Shown: positions 27,241 to 33,824 of the stretch, in pieces
Layout: every line of letters begins with the position of its first letter
Position numbering within the stretch: the stretch's first letter is position 1
Translations under genes and position numbers: made by a program
Virus record (IMG/VR): IMGVR_UViG_3300002835_000629
Span: 1 to 33,824 of that record
DNA length: 33,824 bases
Strand: one strand, 5' to 3'
Source: a virus
The notes under the pieces: generated by a model
What the model was told of the DNA's origin: nothing
Seen by the model: the letters and a program-made list of their open reading frames with translations, nothing else
Databases searched by the model: none

Positions 27241-28227
27241 TTAAACTCCCATGATTTTCATTAAATCATTCATGTCCAACGAGCCACCTTTTTTCTTCGC
27301 TTCTTCTGACAAAGAAAGAGTCTTTGTCGTACCTTTGTCCATATTAAGATATTTATAATCTTCTTTTGTTGCGCCAACGATAGATTGTGCTTGACCATCT
27401 TTTTCTTTATTAATTATATCTTTAGCTTTTTCATTAGCGTTTACATAATCAAAAATCTTCTCAGGATCTCGGCGGTATTCTTCTGGCATATTGTCGTTTT
27501 GCATAAAGATATTCTTAAAATATCTTGCATAAATTAGCGTTCTTAATTGATTAAACGTTAATTTAGTTACTGGAAGACCAAAAAAATGAATAGGATCTTC
27601 TGAAAACGATATATAATAACTAAAAAAGTCCTGCAATACTGTCTTTTGTATATTTAAATCAGTGAATTTGCGATTAACTTCATTATATTGTTCAATTATA
27701 TCGCCAAGATCTGATACAAGAATCTCATCGAATTCTTCATCAGAGAATTTTTTATCTGTTAAAGATGCATCTGTGTACAAAGTAAACTTTAAAAAGTCTT
27801 CTGTATTTTTTTGATCAGCGTAATTCTCGCAAGTATTACCAAGATAAGAGTTTCTTGTATTTTTTAACTTGTTTAATTTTTTAAGACTTTCTTCTATTTG
27901 ACTATTGAAAGCGTCAATTTGCGATTTTAAATATGTAGTTTTCTTTTGATCTTGCAATTTTCTAACAAAAACTTCTTCTTGATTAATCTTGCTTTCATCG
28001 GCTTTTGTCCAAAATCCTTCTTCTTCTAAATTAGCAAGGGCTTCCTGAACGGTAGGAAGCCCATTTTTCTTGGCGTATTCTAGATGTTTTTTTCTATTTT
28101 CTTCTATATAACTCTGTTCGATAAAATTAATATGCTTCACATAGGCTTTTCCAAAAACAGTTTCGATTACAGAAAAGCCAGCACATATATCTTTAAATAT
28201 ATTTTTATAGAATAGAGAATCATCCAT
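27241..28227 (-). CDS. Putative tail assembly chaperone (T-like position)
   Basis: I do not recognise a family in this 328-residue protein. It is charged and helical, with coiled-coil-prone stretches at about residues 80-125 (QKKTTYLKSQIDAFNSQIEE) and 170-200, and a compact aromatic region near 205-245 (FFSYYISFSEDPIHFFGLPV). The position directly upstream of the tape measure gene is where siphophages encode chaperones that coat the tape measure protein (lambda G and GT). Its ATG overlaps the upstream stop within ATGGATGA (8 nt), pointing to coupled translation. The reading frame is offset by +1 relative to the upstream gene, so it is not a classic -1 frameshift extension. The chaperone role rests on context. 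Confidence 0.5.
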   Translation of the reverse strand: MDDSLFYKNIFKDICAGFSVIETVFGKAYVKHINFIEQSYIEENRKKHLEYAKKNGLPTVQEALANLEEEGFWTKADESKINQEEVFVRKLQDQKKTTYLKSQIDAFNSQIEESLKKLNKLKNTRNSYLGNTCENYADQKNTEDFLKFTLYTDASLTDKKFSDEEFDEILVSDLGDIIEQYNEVNRKFTDLNIQKTVLQDFFSYYISFSEDPIHFFGLPVTKLTFNQLRTLIYARYFKNIFMQNDNMPEEYRRDPEKIFDYVNANEKAKDIINKEKDGQAQSIVGATKEDYKYLNMDKGTTKTLSLSEEAKKKGGSLDMNDLMKIMGV

Positions 28228-28981
28228 TCTGTTCTCTTATGATCTTATCGAACTCTTCCTTATCAACGACTCCAGAGAAGAACCAATAACTAAACAAGCT
28301 CGCTAACTTTAGATAAGTGTTTTGATAAATAAAGTCTTGCTCGTCTTCCATCTTTGACAACGCTTCTTCCTTTTCTTCGAAAGTGTTACCCTTGAAAATG
28401 GGAACGAAATCTTTATGACCCAAGCTTGTATCTTTATAATAAGATAGATTTAAAACGTACCACAAAATAGACTTATTCTGCGCCCTCGCATCCGCCGTGT
28501 GACTGAATAAAGTCAAATAACTGCTTTCACGCTGAACAATTTCTTTTCTCAATTCTAGCATTCTATTTTCTTTTTGTTGAAGTTCTTGTACCTGGTCTTC
28601 CGTCTTTTCAGCGTCAGGAATAATTCTGAGATTTACGATGTCTATTTGTACTTGCTGATAATCTGCATAAGCTTGCGACAAAGCCTTTGTTTCTTTTTCT
28701 CCATCCAAACCTCCAGTATCCTTGTACTTATTTAGCAACATGTTCTTTGTTAGGATACCGAGTTTAATAGATTTACTCATCTCTACAGAAAAAACTAGCT
28801 CTGCCTCTTGAACCTGCTTTCTGTTTGGTTCCTTCAATAAAATCTCTATTGGAATAACCTTTTCTACCTTTTCGGTGATGGTTCTTTGTTTTTCGATGCC
28901 ATCTTCCAAATAAGTTTCTATTCTTTTTTCTTCTACTTCGGCTTTCTTTTCTATATTAAACGTGTAAATACTCTTAGACAT
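28220..28981 (-). CDS. Putative tail assembly chaperone (G-like position), first gene of tail operon
   Basis: This 253-residue protein is hydrophilic and largely helical. It has VIPIEILLKEPNRKQVQEAE at about 44-63 and a coiled-coil-prone segment at about 115-150. The KEPNRKQVQEAELVF stretch resembles the short targeting segment seen in tail chaperone-like proteins ('...ep..k...ea......'), but I cannot name a family. It is the first gene of the long minus-strand operon. It faces the plus-strand neck genes across a 34-bp A/T-rich spacer and overlaps the next gene by 8 nt. The chaperone role is inferred from its place two genes before the tape measure. Confidence 0.45.
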   Translation of the reverse strand: MSKSIYTFNIEKKAEVEEKRIETYLEDGIEKQRTITEKVEKVIPIEILLKEPNRKQVQEAELVFSVEMSKSIKLGILTKNMLLNKYKDTGGLDGEKETKALSQAYADYQQVQIDIVNLRIIPDAEKTEDQVQELQQKENRMLELRKEIVQRESSYLTLFSHTADARAQNKSILWYVLNLSYYKDTSLGHKDFVPIFKGNTFEEKEEALSKMEDEQDFIYQNTYLKLASLFSYWFFSGVVDKEEFDKIIREQNG

Positions 28982-29015
28982 ACTTATAATAAAGTTAATA
29001 AATTAAATTTCTATT
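28982..29015. promoter_or_regulatory. Divergent A/T-rich spacer, probable bidirectional promoter region
   Basis: Only 34 bp, nearly all A/T, separate the start codons of the minus-strand tail operon (28981) and the plus-strand neck/tail genes (29016). It contains TTATAATAAAG and TTAATAAATTAAATTT. Transcription of both arms probably begins in or near this spacer, but no clear -35/-10 pair can be fixed. No Shine-Dalgarno sequence is present for either gene. Confidence 0.4.
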
Positions 29016-29471
29016 ATGGCTACAAGTTTATTATCAGATAGTGAAAAAGCCGCTTTAGACTTAATAATAGAGGATGTTCACGAAACATTCGCTCGTACTA
29101 TTACAGTCTTTAAAGAAGCGTCTGAAGTTGTCATTATCACTGATCCAAACTTTAATCCATTATATAATACTGCCGGTCAAACGACCTCTATCATAAATAC
29201 ACCTGTTTACAAGCAATTTAAAGCAAGAATTTATTATAATGATGATATTAGAAAACAATATTGGAGCGAAACTGCCGTAAATACCCAAATCAAACTAGAA
29301 GCAGTTGTAGGAACCGTAAGACTAAAAATTAGAGCGGAAGACTATGAATATATTAAAGATGCTAGACGTTTTGATTTAGATGGTAGAAGATTTGTTTTAA
29401 ATTCATCTTTTAGAGGCCACGGATTATTTGATAGCCAGTATTATACTTTATATCTCAAGCCTGATCCATAA
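29016..29471 (+). CDS. Putative head-tail joining (head closure) protein
   Basis: The 151-residue protein has an N-terminal helix (LLSDSEKAALDLIIEDVHET) followed by a beta-rich domain ending RRFDLDGRRFVLNSSFRGHG and YTLYLKPDP. Small beta-barrel proteins of this size at the start of the neck-to-tail-tube cluster are usually head closure or head-tail joining factors. The next gene starts one base after its TAA, and two further genes lead to the tail tube. The function is inferred from size, fold character and neighbours; no signature motif was found. Confidence 0.5.
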   Translation: MATSLLSDSEKAALDLIIEDVHETFARTITVFKEASEVVIITDPNFNPLYNTAGQTTSIINTPVYKQFKARIYYNDDIRKQYWSETAVNTQIKLEAVVGTVRLKIRAEDYEYIKDARRFDLDGRRFVLNSSFRGHGLFDSQYYTLYLKPDP

Positions 29472-29472
29472 G

Positions 29473-30066
29473 ATGAACCTAAATCCACAAGATTTAAATG
29501 CAATACTAAGACAATTAAACAAACAGCCAGAATACACCTCTTATGCCGACAAAGCTATTTCAGATCAATTTGATAAATTAAAAACAGAGATGCTGGCTGA
29601 TTTTGATAATCATCCTATTACTGTGGAAATAGAAGGAGGAATAGATGCTTCTAATTCTTCTAGGACATTGAATGGTATTACTAATTTGTATTCTTTCATC
29701 GGTTTTGAAAATGGCGACAGACCAACTGAAGTCATTCGCCAAATGTTAAAACAATCTTCTTTTAGAAAAATAGTACAAAATAATTCAATAATAACTTATA
29801 TATTTGAAATCCCAACGGCTAAACAAATATTTTTAGCCACCCCTTTACCTTGGGAAACCGGAAGAAGCTGGGCAAAAGGTATAGAAGAAGGTATTTCTGG
29901 ATTAGGATATTATGTAAAACAAGTTAAAAACAGTAGATCTGGACTTGGCATTCAAAGCCAAAACAAAGTTAGAAACGATGTTCGATTTAAAAATACCGCT
30001 TACATATCTAAATTAATCAATAAATATAATAAAAAAATTCAAGAACTAGAAAAATCAATTTTATGA
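29473..30066 (+). CDS. Putative neck / tail completion protein
   Basis: I place the start at ATG 29473 (MNLNPQDLNAILRQLNKQ), directly after the TAA of the previous gene. The longer frame from 29428 would overlap that gene and adds an unlikely leader. The 197-residue product contains PTAKQIFLATPLPWETGRSW and then EEGISGLGYYVK, SRSGLGIQ and FKNTAYISKLINKYNKKIQE. This pattern recurs in phage neck or tail-completion proteins that I know only as unnamed structural proteins. The stop overlaps the next start as ATGA, so translation is probably coupled. It probably acts at the head-tail interface. Confidence 0.55.
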   Translation: MNLNPQDLNAILRQLNKQPEYTSYADKAISDQFDKLKTEMLADFDNHPITVEIEGGIDASNSSRTLNGITNLYSFIGFENGDRPTEVIRQMLKQSSFRKIVQNNSIITYIFEIPTAKQIFLATPLPWETGRSWAKGIEEGISGLGYYVKQVKNSRSGLGIQSQNKVRNDVRFKNTAYISKLINKYNKKIQELEKSIL

Positions 30067-30926
30067 AACCCAAATTTACGCATGACATAGTAAATTCATT
30101 CTTTTTATGGTATGATAACTTTTTGATGAAAAGAAGTGATGCTTATAAAACTTACACTACTAAATTTTATAATTATGAAGACCCAAGACTAGGAGGCAAC
30201 AAAGTTGTATATGGAAGTCCATATAAACAATGGGTTTTTGACCATAATATAACTGGAGCGGTTATACCAAGCGGCTTAACCGTCAATGGAAACTTTGTTC
30301 CTACTGGAACAAGCGGATTAATGCTCGATTTTAATAATGGCAGAGCAATATTTAATAGCGGAGTGTCAAGCGGTTTAAATATAACTGGCACCTACACAGT
30401 AAAAGAAATTAATAGTTATATAACAGATCAACCAGAAGACAATTTAATAATCGAAGGCAAATATATACAAAACAGTCGTTTTACTGTTCAAGAAACATAT
30501 GTTCCTCCATATAATCCCGTCACACCTTGTTGCTTTATATCTTTAGAACATAATTTTAACGAACCTTTTTCATTTGGCGGTCAAGATCAAACGAATATAA
30601 AAATAAAAAGTGTTGTTTTTGCTGAAAATCTATATCAATTAGACGGTGTTTTAAGCACTTTTGCCGATTCTTTCAATAGTTGTTTTAAAATTATACCAAT
30701 GACCGCCCATCCATTGGGAGAGTTTTCTCAATTAAAAACAGGATTATATCCTACTGGTTTTAATTACGCTAACGCTATAACAAATGGTGGATTTACGAAT
30801 CCTTGTTTTATATATGATATTGATATATCTAAGATTCGCGACAACGTTCTTAAAGAACTTAATCCAAATTTGCACATCGGATTCATGGAATTCAACATTG
30901 GAAACGTTCGTTTCCCAAGGAATTAA
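30063..30926 (+). CDS. Virion structural protein, neck/tail terminator region (unrecognised)
   Basis: The 287-residue protein is not recognised. An N-terminal helical part (HDIVNSFFLWYDNFLMKRSD) is followed by a beta-rich insert with Gly/Ser/Asn turns (about 55-150) and a mixed C-terminal part with CCFISLEHNFNEPF and the final FMEFNIGNVRFPRN. It lies between a tail-completion-like protein (ATGA overlap) and the major tail tube gene (57-bp gap), the usual place of the tail terminator or tail-to-head joining protein. That role is a guess from position. Confidence 0.5.
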   Translation: MKPKFTHDIVNSFFLWYDNFLMKRSDAYKTYTTKFYNYEDPRLGGNKVVYGSPYKQWVFDHNITGAVIPSGLTVNGNFVPTGTSGLMLDFNNGRAIFNSGVSSGLNITGTYTVKEINSYITDQPEDNLIIEGKYIQNSRFTVQETYVPPYNPVTPCCFISLEHNFNEPFSFGGQDQTNIKIKSVVFAENLYQLDGVLSTFADSFNSCFKIIPMTAHPLGEFSQLKTGLYPTGFNYANAITNGGFTNPCFIYDIDISKIRDNVLKELNPNLHIGFMEFNIGNVRFPRN

Positions 30927-30983
30927 TTTCCCAAAAATACTTTTACTCTGTAAAAAATATTAACAATTTAACTATACAAACAT
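30927..30983 (+). promoter_or_regulatory. Leader of the major tail gene with small palindrome
   Basis: This is the only non-overlapping gap in the plus-strand cluster. It contains the inverted repeat TTTTAC-TCT-GTAAAA (30941-30955) followed by AATATTAACAATTTAAC. The GTAAA...ATATTAA part resembles the AGTGTAA element of the minus-strand genes. It may be a promoter, an operator or a processing hairpin that raises expression of the tube gene. There is no Shine-Dalgarno sequence before ATG 30984. Confidence 0.35.
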
Positions 30984-32411
30984 ATGTCAAGAAATCGTGT
31001 AATATATCAAAGCAAAGCTTTATTTATCGCTCCAAACGCAACAGGAGTTCAACTTTGGGCTTCTGGCGCACCAACCGCTGCTGCCGCTAAAAATCAACCT
31101 CAAGATGGAAATGTTGCTGCTGGTTTATCTGGAACCTATGGAACAGGTCTTCTTTATAAGCTAGATCGCGTACAAAATTGTAATTTTAACTTTACAATTA
31201 ACCGTCAAGATGTCAATGAATTCGGTAAACTAGCTCGTATCGGAACTATCGTTAACGAACCACCCACCGTAACTCTTGATTATAGCTATTATATTACTGA
31301 TGGCTTGAATGAAAGATTGATGGGATTCAATTTCGGTGGAACTACTACATCAACTGCTGGCGCTCCATCTTGGGATACTGCCATGGTATCTGGAGCAGGA
31401 GCTGTTTCTGGTTTCTTATCAGAAACTCAAGGACAAAATTATTATATTTTAACTGTTGACGAAGGTGAAGACGTAGTTGGAGCATCCATCACATCTCCAA
31501 CTGATAGCGTAATCGCCATCGGTAATGGTTTCGTTACTAATTATCAATTTACAGCTTCTGTAGGCGAAGTTCCTACTGCTTCTGTAACTGTTGAAGGATT
31601 CAATATCAAGAGTGATGTTAGAGCTGGAACTGCTGGAGTAGGATATAGTGGTAGTTCACCAGCTATTTACAACGGTTCAGCGACTTCTCCAGCTACAAGA
31701 ATTACTGGATATAATAAGTATTATAAGATCAATGCTGCTCAACTTGGGACAACAGCAGGTACTGGATCAGCCACAGTAACAGCTTTGAGACCAGGAGATA
31801 TTGTTCTTACTGTTCCAGGAGCTAGTACATCAGCAGAAGATACCTTTGTTAATGTTGAAAATATTGGAACAAATGCTATTAACATTCAAAGTTTTGGATT
31901 CTCAGTTCCTCTAGCTAGAACAACTCTTAGCAGACTTGGTGCCTTGTTCGGTTACAATCGCGTTGTTAATGTTCCTCTAAATATGGATATTACTATTAAC
32001 GCATTAGTAAATGAAATGGTTGATAATAAAGATCTATTTGATTTTCTTTGCGGAAATCAAACAACAAAACAATTCACAATTACTTTAAATCAATGTGCTG
32101 ATGTCGGACAAAATCCAACTCCAAAGATTTCTTACAACTTCCGTGGAGCTATCTTGACCAGTGAAAATCACACTCAAGATATCGGAGGTAATGAAACTGT
32201 TGATTTGACCTATTCAATTCAAATCGGTGGAGCAAACGATTCTACTAATGGATTGTTTATGAGCGGAAGTTATGCCACTGGAGTCAACATGGCTCTAGAA
32301 AGTGGATATGCTCTTCCTGCTAATGATCCTTCTCAAGGAACAGCCTTCTACTCTGGCTTAGGATACACTATCGCCAACTTCTACACAATCGGTAGTGGTA
32401 GAAATTATTAA
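30984..32411 (+). CDS. Major tail tube protein
   Basis: The 475-residue protein has the composition and layout of a siphovirus major tail protein: Gly/Ala/Thr/Val-rich, beta-rich, without cysteine-rich or catalytic motifs. It contains NRQDVNEFGKLARIG and EPPTVTLDYSYYITDGLNE, NGFVTNYQFTASVGEVPTAS from residue 181, SFGFSVPLARTTLSRLGALF from 303, and a C-terminal HTQDIGGNETVDLTYSIQIG. Residues about 205-290 look like an inserted, surface-exposed domain. Codons are more regular and slightly less AT-rich than in neighbours, as expected for a highly expressed gene. A strong terminator follows 15 bp after the stop. Position after neck genes and opposite the tape measure operon supports the call. Confidence 0.8.
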   Translation: MSRNRVIYQSKALFIAPNATGVQLWASGAPTAAAAKNQPQDGNVAAGLSGTYGTGLLYKLDRVQNCNFNFTINRQDVNEFGKLARIGTIVNEPPTVTLDYSYYITDGLNERLMGFNFGGTTTSTAGAPSWDTAMVSGAGAVSGFLSETQGQNYYILTVDEGEDVVGASITSPTDSVIAIGNGFVTNYQFTASVGEVPTASVTVEGFNIKSDVRAGTAGVGYSGSSPAIYNGSATSPATRITGYNKYYKINAAQLGTTAGTGSATVTALRPGDIVLTVPGASTSAEDTFVNVENIGTNAINIQSFGFSVPLARTTLSRLGALFGYNRVVNVPLNMDITINALVNEMVDNKDLFDFLCGNQTTKQFTITLNQCADVGQNPTPKISYNFRGAILTSENHTQDIGGNETVDLTYSIQIGGANDSTNGLFMSGSYATGVNMALESGYALPANDPSQGTAFYSGLGYTIANFYTIGSGRNY

Positions 32412-32425
32412 TAAATAAAAACAAT

Positions 32426-32456
32426 AAACCCCCAGTCGCAAGACTGGGGGTTTTTT
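32426..32456. terminator. Strong intrinsic terminator between convergent genes
   Basis: A perfect 9-bp stem CCCCCAGTC/GACTGGGGG (32429-32437 with 32442-32450) encloses the GNRA-type loop GCAA. A/T pairs extend it to about 12 bp, and TTTTTT follows on the plus strand. It ends the major tail gene transcript. The opposite strand shows an interrupted T-rich stretch, so weaker termination of the convergent gene at 32475 is possible. Confidence 0.95.
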
Positions 32457-32474
32457 ATTTAATTTAACTATTAA

Positions 32475-32990
32475 TCAAGGTCCAATGCCATATCCATAAG
32501 GATAATAGAAGTATCCAGAACCAGTAAATATAGGCGAACCATCTTCTCCCGCTACTTGAACTGGTGCCGCTTGATATATATTATAAGCAGTAACTAATCT
32601 TTCCATTTCTTCTCTAGCATCATTAGCTAATCCACGATAAGTTTTAGCCAATTCATTTTTATTTGTACGGGTAATCATGGTATCACCTTCACGAAGAGTA
32701 ACGAAATCAACACTAGAATCTATTCCACGAAGAACTTGACGAGTTTTCTTTGTATAAAACTCGTACAAATACATTTGTTTATATATCGATCTTTCTTCCT
32801 GTTTAAATTCTCCTGTAGGAATGAAATTAGAACCATCAACACTAAAATTAGTAAATAATTTTGTATTTAATAGTCCGACATTATTACCAAGCCATCCAGA
32901 AATATAATAAAACTGGGCATAACCACTGTCGTAGTCGAATTCGTTTCCAAAAATCTCATCAGCCAAATCATGGACGCTATAATTAACCAT
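32475..32990 (-). CDS. Putative head-tail connector/neck protein
   Basis: The 171-residue product begins MVNYSVHDLADEIFGNEFDY. It has a helical middle with QEERSIYKQMYLYEFYTKKT and a third block MITRTNKNELAKTYRGLAND followed by MERLVTAYNIYQAAP. Proteins with this layout occur next to phage structural genes and resemble helical head-tail connector (adaptor) proteins, but I cannot name the family. The last 15 residues are Tyr/Gly/Pro-rich (GYFYYPYGYGIGP). It is on the opposite strand to the other neck genes. It starts 9 bp after the APS-kinase-like stop, with the AGTGTAA element overlapping that stop. Confidence 0.5.
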   Translation of the reverse strand: MVNYSVHDLADEIFGNEFDYDSGYAQFYYISGWLGNNVGLLNTKLFTNFSVDGSNFIPTGEFKQEERSIYKQMYLYEFYTKKTRQVLRGIDSSVDFVTLREGDTMITRTNKNELAKTYRGLANDAREEMERLVTAYNIYQAAPVQVAGEDGSPIFTGSGYFYYPYGYGIGP

Positions 32991-32999
32991 ATATACTAC

Positions 33000-33011
33000 T
33001 TACACTTTTTT
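33000..33011 (-). promoter_or_regulatory. AGTGTAA element upstream of connector-like gene
   Basis: On the minus strand AAAAAAGTGTAA ends 9 nt before ATG 32990. Its TAA is also the stop codon of the APS-kinase-like gene, so this copy may be partly coincidental. Confidence 0.3.
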
Positions 33012-33455
33012 ATTCATTTTATGAACTATTTCGTTGTAGATCATTTTAGAATAATAGTTACTATTCTTGCTTTTGACTTCGATATCAAACTTTTTTGGCG
33101 GCTCAAATACTTTATTCGTATCCTCATATCTTGATTGATTAATAGTATTCATAAAGATTATAAAATCAGGATTAAATTGATCTCTAGTTTTCTGCAAAGG
33201 ACACACGAAATCACAAATAATTATTTCATTATATTGGCCGTGCATATCAGCCAGATCTTTCATTCTTTTGGCTTGGCGCTCACGACCAGCTTCGCTGAAA
33301 TCCCAATCATTGAATTGTTCACGAACTTTGTCTGCATTTAACCAATGGCACTTATAATTACTACTTAAAAGATAAAACAAATCTGCTGCTAATGTGGTTT
33401 TACCAGATCCCGGTAAACCCATGATTAACACCTTTAAAAACGAACCAACTGACAT
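33000..33455 (-). CDS. Adenylylsulfate (APS) kinase-like P-loop protein
   Basis: The 151-residue protein has a Walker A motif GLPGSGKT (residues 13-20) directly after a hydrophobic strand (LKVLIMG). It then has the APS-kinase-like block HWLNADKVREQFNDWDFSEA with RERQAKRM, a FVCPLQKTRDQF segment matching the 'F(I/V)SPxxxxR' region, and a late KVFEPPKKFDI resembling the 'YEPP' substrate loop. APS kinase makes PAPS, the sulfonate donor for sulfotransferases, from APS and ATP. It is shorter than typical CysC (about 200 residues), so activity or exact substrate is uncertain; another small-molecule kinase is possible. A sulfotransferase begins divergently 10 bp away, which strengthens the PAPS interpretation. 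Confidence 0.7.
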   Translation of the reverse strand: MSVGSFLKVLIMGLPGSGKTTLAADLFYLLSSNYKCHWLNADKVREQFNDWDFSEAGRERQAKRMKDLADMHGQYNEIIICDFVCPLQKTRDQFNPDFIIFMNTINQSRYEDTNKVFEPPKKFDIEVKSKNSNYYSKMIYNEIVHKMNKKV

Positions 33456-33465
33456 AATATATGGT

Positions 33466-33824
33466 ATGGTTGAAAAGATATTTTTTCAATGCTCTTTGCC
33501 GAGAGCAGGTTCGACATTATTACAAAACGTACTAGCCCAAAATCCTGATTTTTACGCCACACCAACAAGTGGGTTGATCGAAATCTTTCTTAATGCCAGA
33601 AATATATATTCTACAAATATAGAATTCAAGGCTCAAGATATAAATGTTGTTGAACCAGCGTTTAAAGCTCTTTGCAAAGAAGGCATGTTCGCATACTTCA
33701 ACGCCATCACCGATAAGAAATATATTATTGATAAGAGCAGAGGTTGGAGTGTGACTTATGACTTTTTAAACTGGTATTATCCAGAACCAAAGGTTATTGT
33801 TATGGTTCGCGATCTGCGAGCAGT
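33466..33824 (+). CDS. Sulfotransferase, N-terminal part (3' end outside window)
   Basis: The open frame from ATG 33466 continues past the window end (119 codons visible). It shows the PAPS-binding signatures of sulfotransferases: an N-terminal FFQCSLPRAGSTLLQNVLAQ (5'-phosphosulfate loop, residues 6-25, with P-R-A-G-S-T), then IIDKSRGWSVTYDFL, and YPEPKVIVMVRDLRA (strand and 3'-phosphate motif with Arg115). The enzyme would move a sulfonate group from PAPS to a hydroxyl or amine acceptor; the acceptor is unknown. The start was chosen because the closer ATG at 33461 opens a frame that soon stops. The divergent APS-kinase-like gene would supply the donor. No Shine-Dalgarno is present. Confidence 0.85.
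   Translation, partial: MVEKIFFQCSLPRAGSTLLQNVLAQNPDFYATPTSGLIEIFLNARNIYSTNIEFKAQDINVVEPAFKALCKEGMFAYFNAITDKKYIIDKSRGWSVTYDFLNWYYPEPKVIVMVRDLRA

Noticed and set aside
29428-29472. Upstream start for the second neck gene
   Set aside because: It would overlap the previous gene by 44 nt; the ATG at 29473 directly follows the previous stop and gives a normal N terminus.
33461-33463. ATG five bases before the sulfotransferase start
   Set aside because: It opens a different frame that stops after about 20 codons; the frame from 33466 carries the sulfotransferase motifs.
1-33824. tRNA genes, insertion sequences, integrase or attachment sites
   Set aside because: Gene spacers are mostly under 60 bp, no transposase or integrase motif was seen in the proteins, and no tRNA-like cloverleaf was noticed by eye.

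Overview
The window is part of an AT-rich tailed-phage genome (or a prophage of one). It carries virion morphogenesis genes plus the edge of an accessory region. The tail tip genes match the lambda-type siphovirus set, and no sheath or contractile baseplate gene is seen. I infer a long, non-contractile tail with an elaborate tip. Almost no gene has a Shine-Dalgarno sequence; starts follow A/T-rich leaders. This suggests a host that rarely uses Shine-Dalgarno pairing, such as Bacteroidota, but the host is not proven.

Layout, in the direction of transcription. (1) The minus strand from 28981 down past position 1 is one tightly packed operon of about 29 kb. Its order is two putative tail chaperones, a 3128-residue tape measure protein, a tail-tube-like protein, a fibre-like protein, a second tube-like protein with a proline hinge, a protein with two gpM-like modules, and a lectin-like protein. 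It continues with homologues of lambda L (Fe-S tip protein), K (JAB peptidase part only), two tandem copies of I, and J, and ends in a collagen-like fibre that runs off the window. Most junctions overlap by 1-8 nt or have gaps of a few bases. (2) The plus strand 29016-32411 holds three neck/tail-completion candidates and the major tail tube protein, closed by a strong GCAA-loop terminator at 32426-32456. (3) On the minus strand, 33455 to 32475, lie an APS-kinase-like gene and a connector-like protein. (4) The plus strand from 33466 starts a sulfotransferase that is cut by the window end.

The most striking feature lies inside the tape measure protein. Between its N-terminal TP901-type domain and its C-terminal half is an insert of about 1,160 residues, divided by seven copies of a GFIPNF[A/S] motif. 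The segments between motifs look like enzyme folds: two PD-(D/E)XK nuclease-like segments with identical D-x13-E-x-K-G-G spacing, a HAD-phosphatase-like segment, and a segment with an acetyltransferase-like pattern. This reads as a tape measure loaded with modular enzymatic cargo that could enter the host with the DNA.

Other notable points are the paired APS kinase and sulfotransferase genes whose start codons are 10 bp apart (a possible sulfation pathway), carbohydrate-binding-like insertions in the tip proteins, duplicated gpI, apparent reuse of a tail-tube-like fold in three proteins, and a shared AGTGTAA element just upstream of four minus-strand genes.
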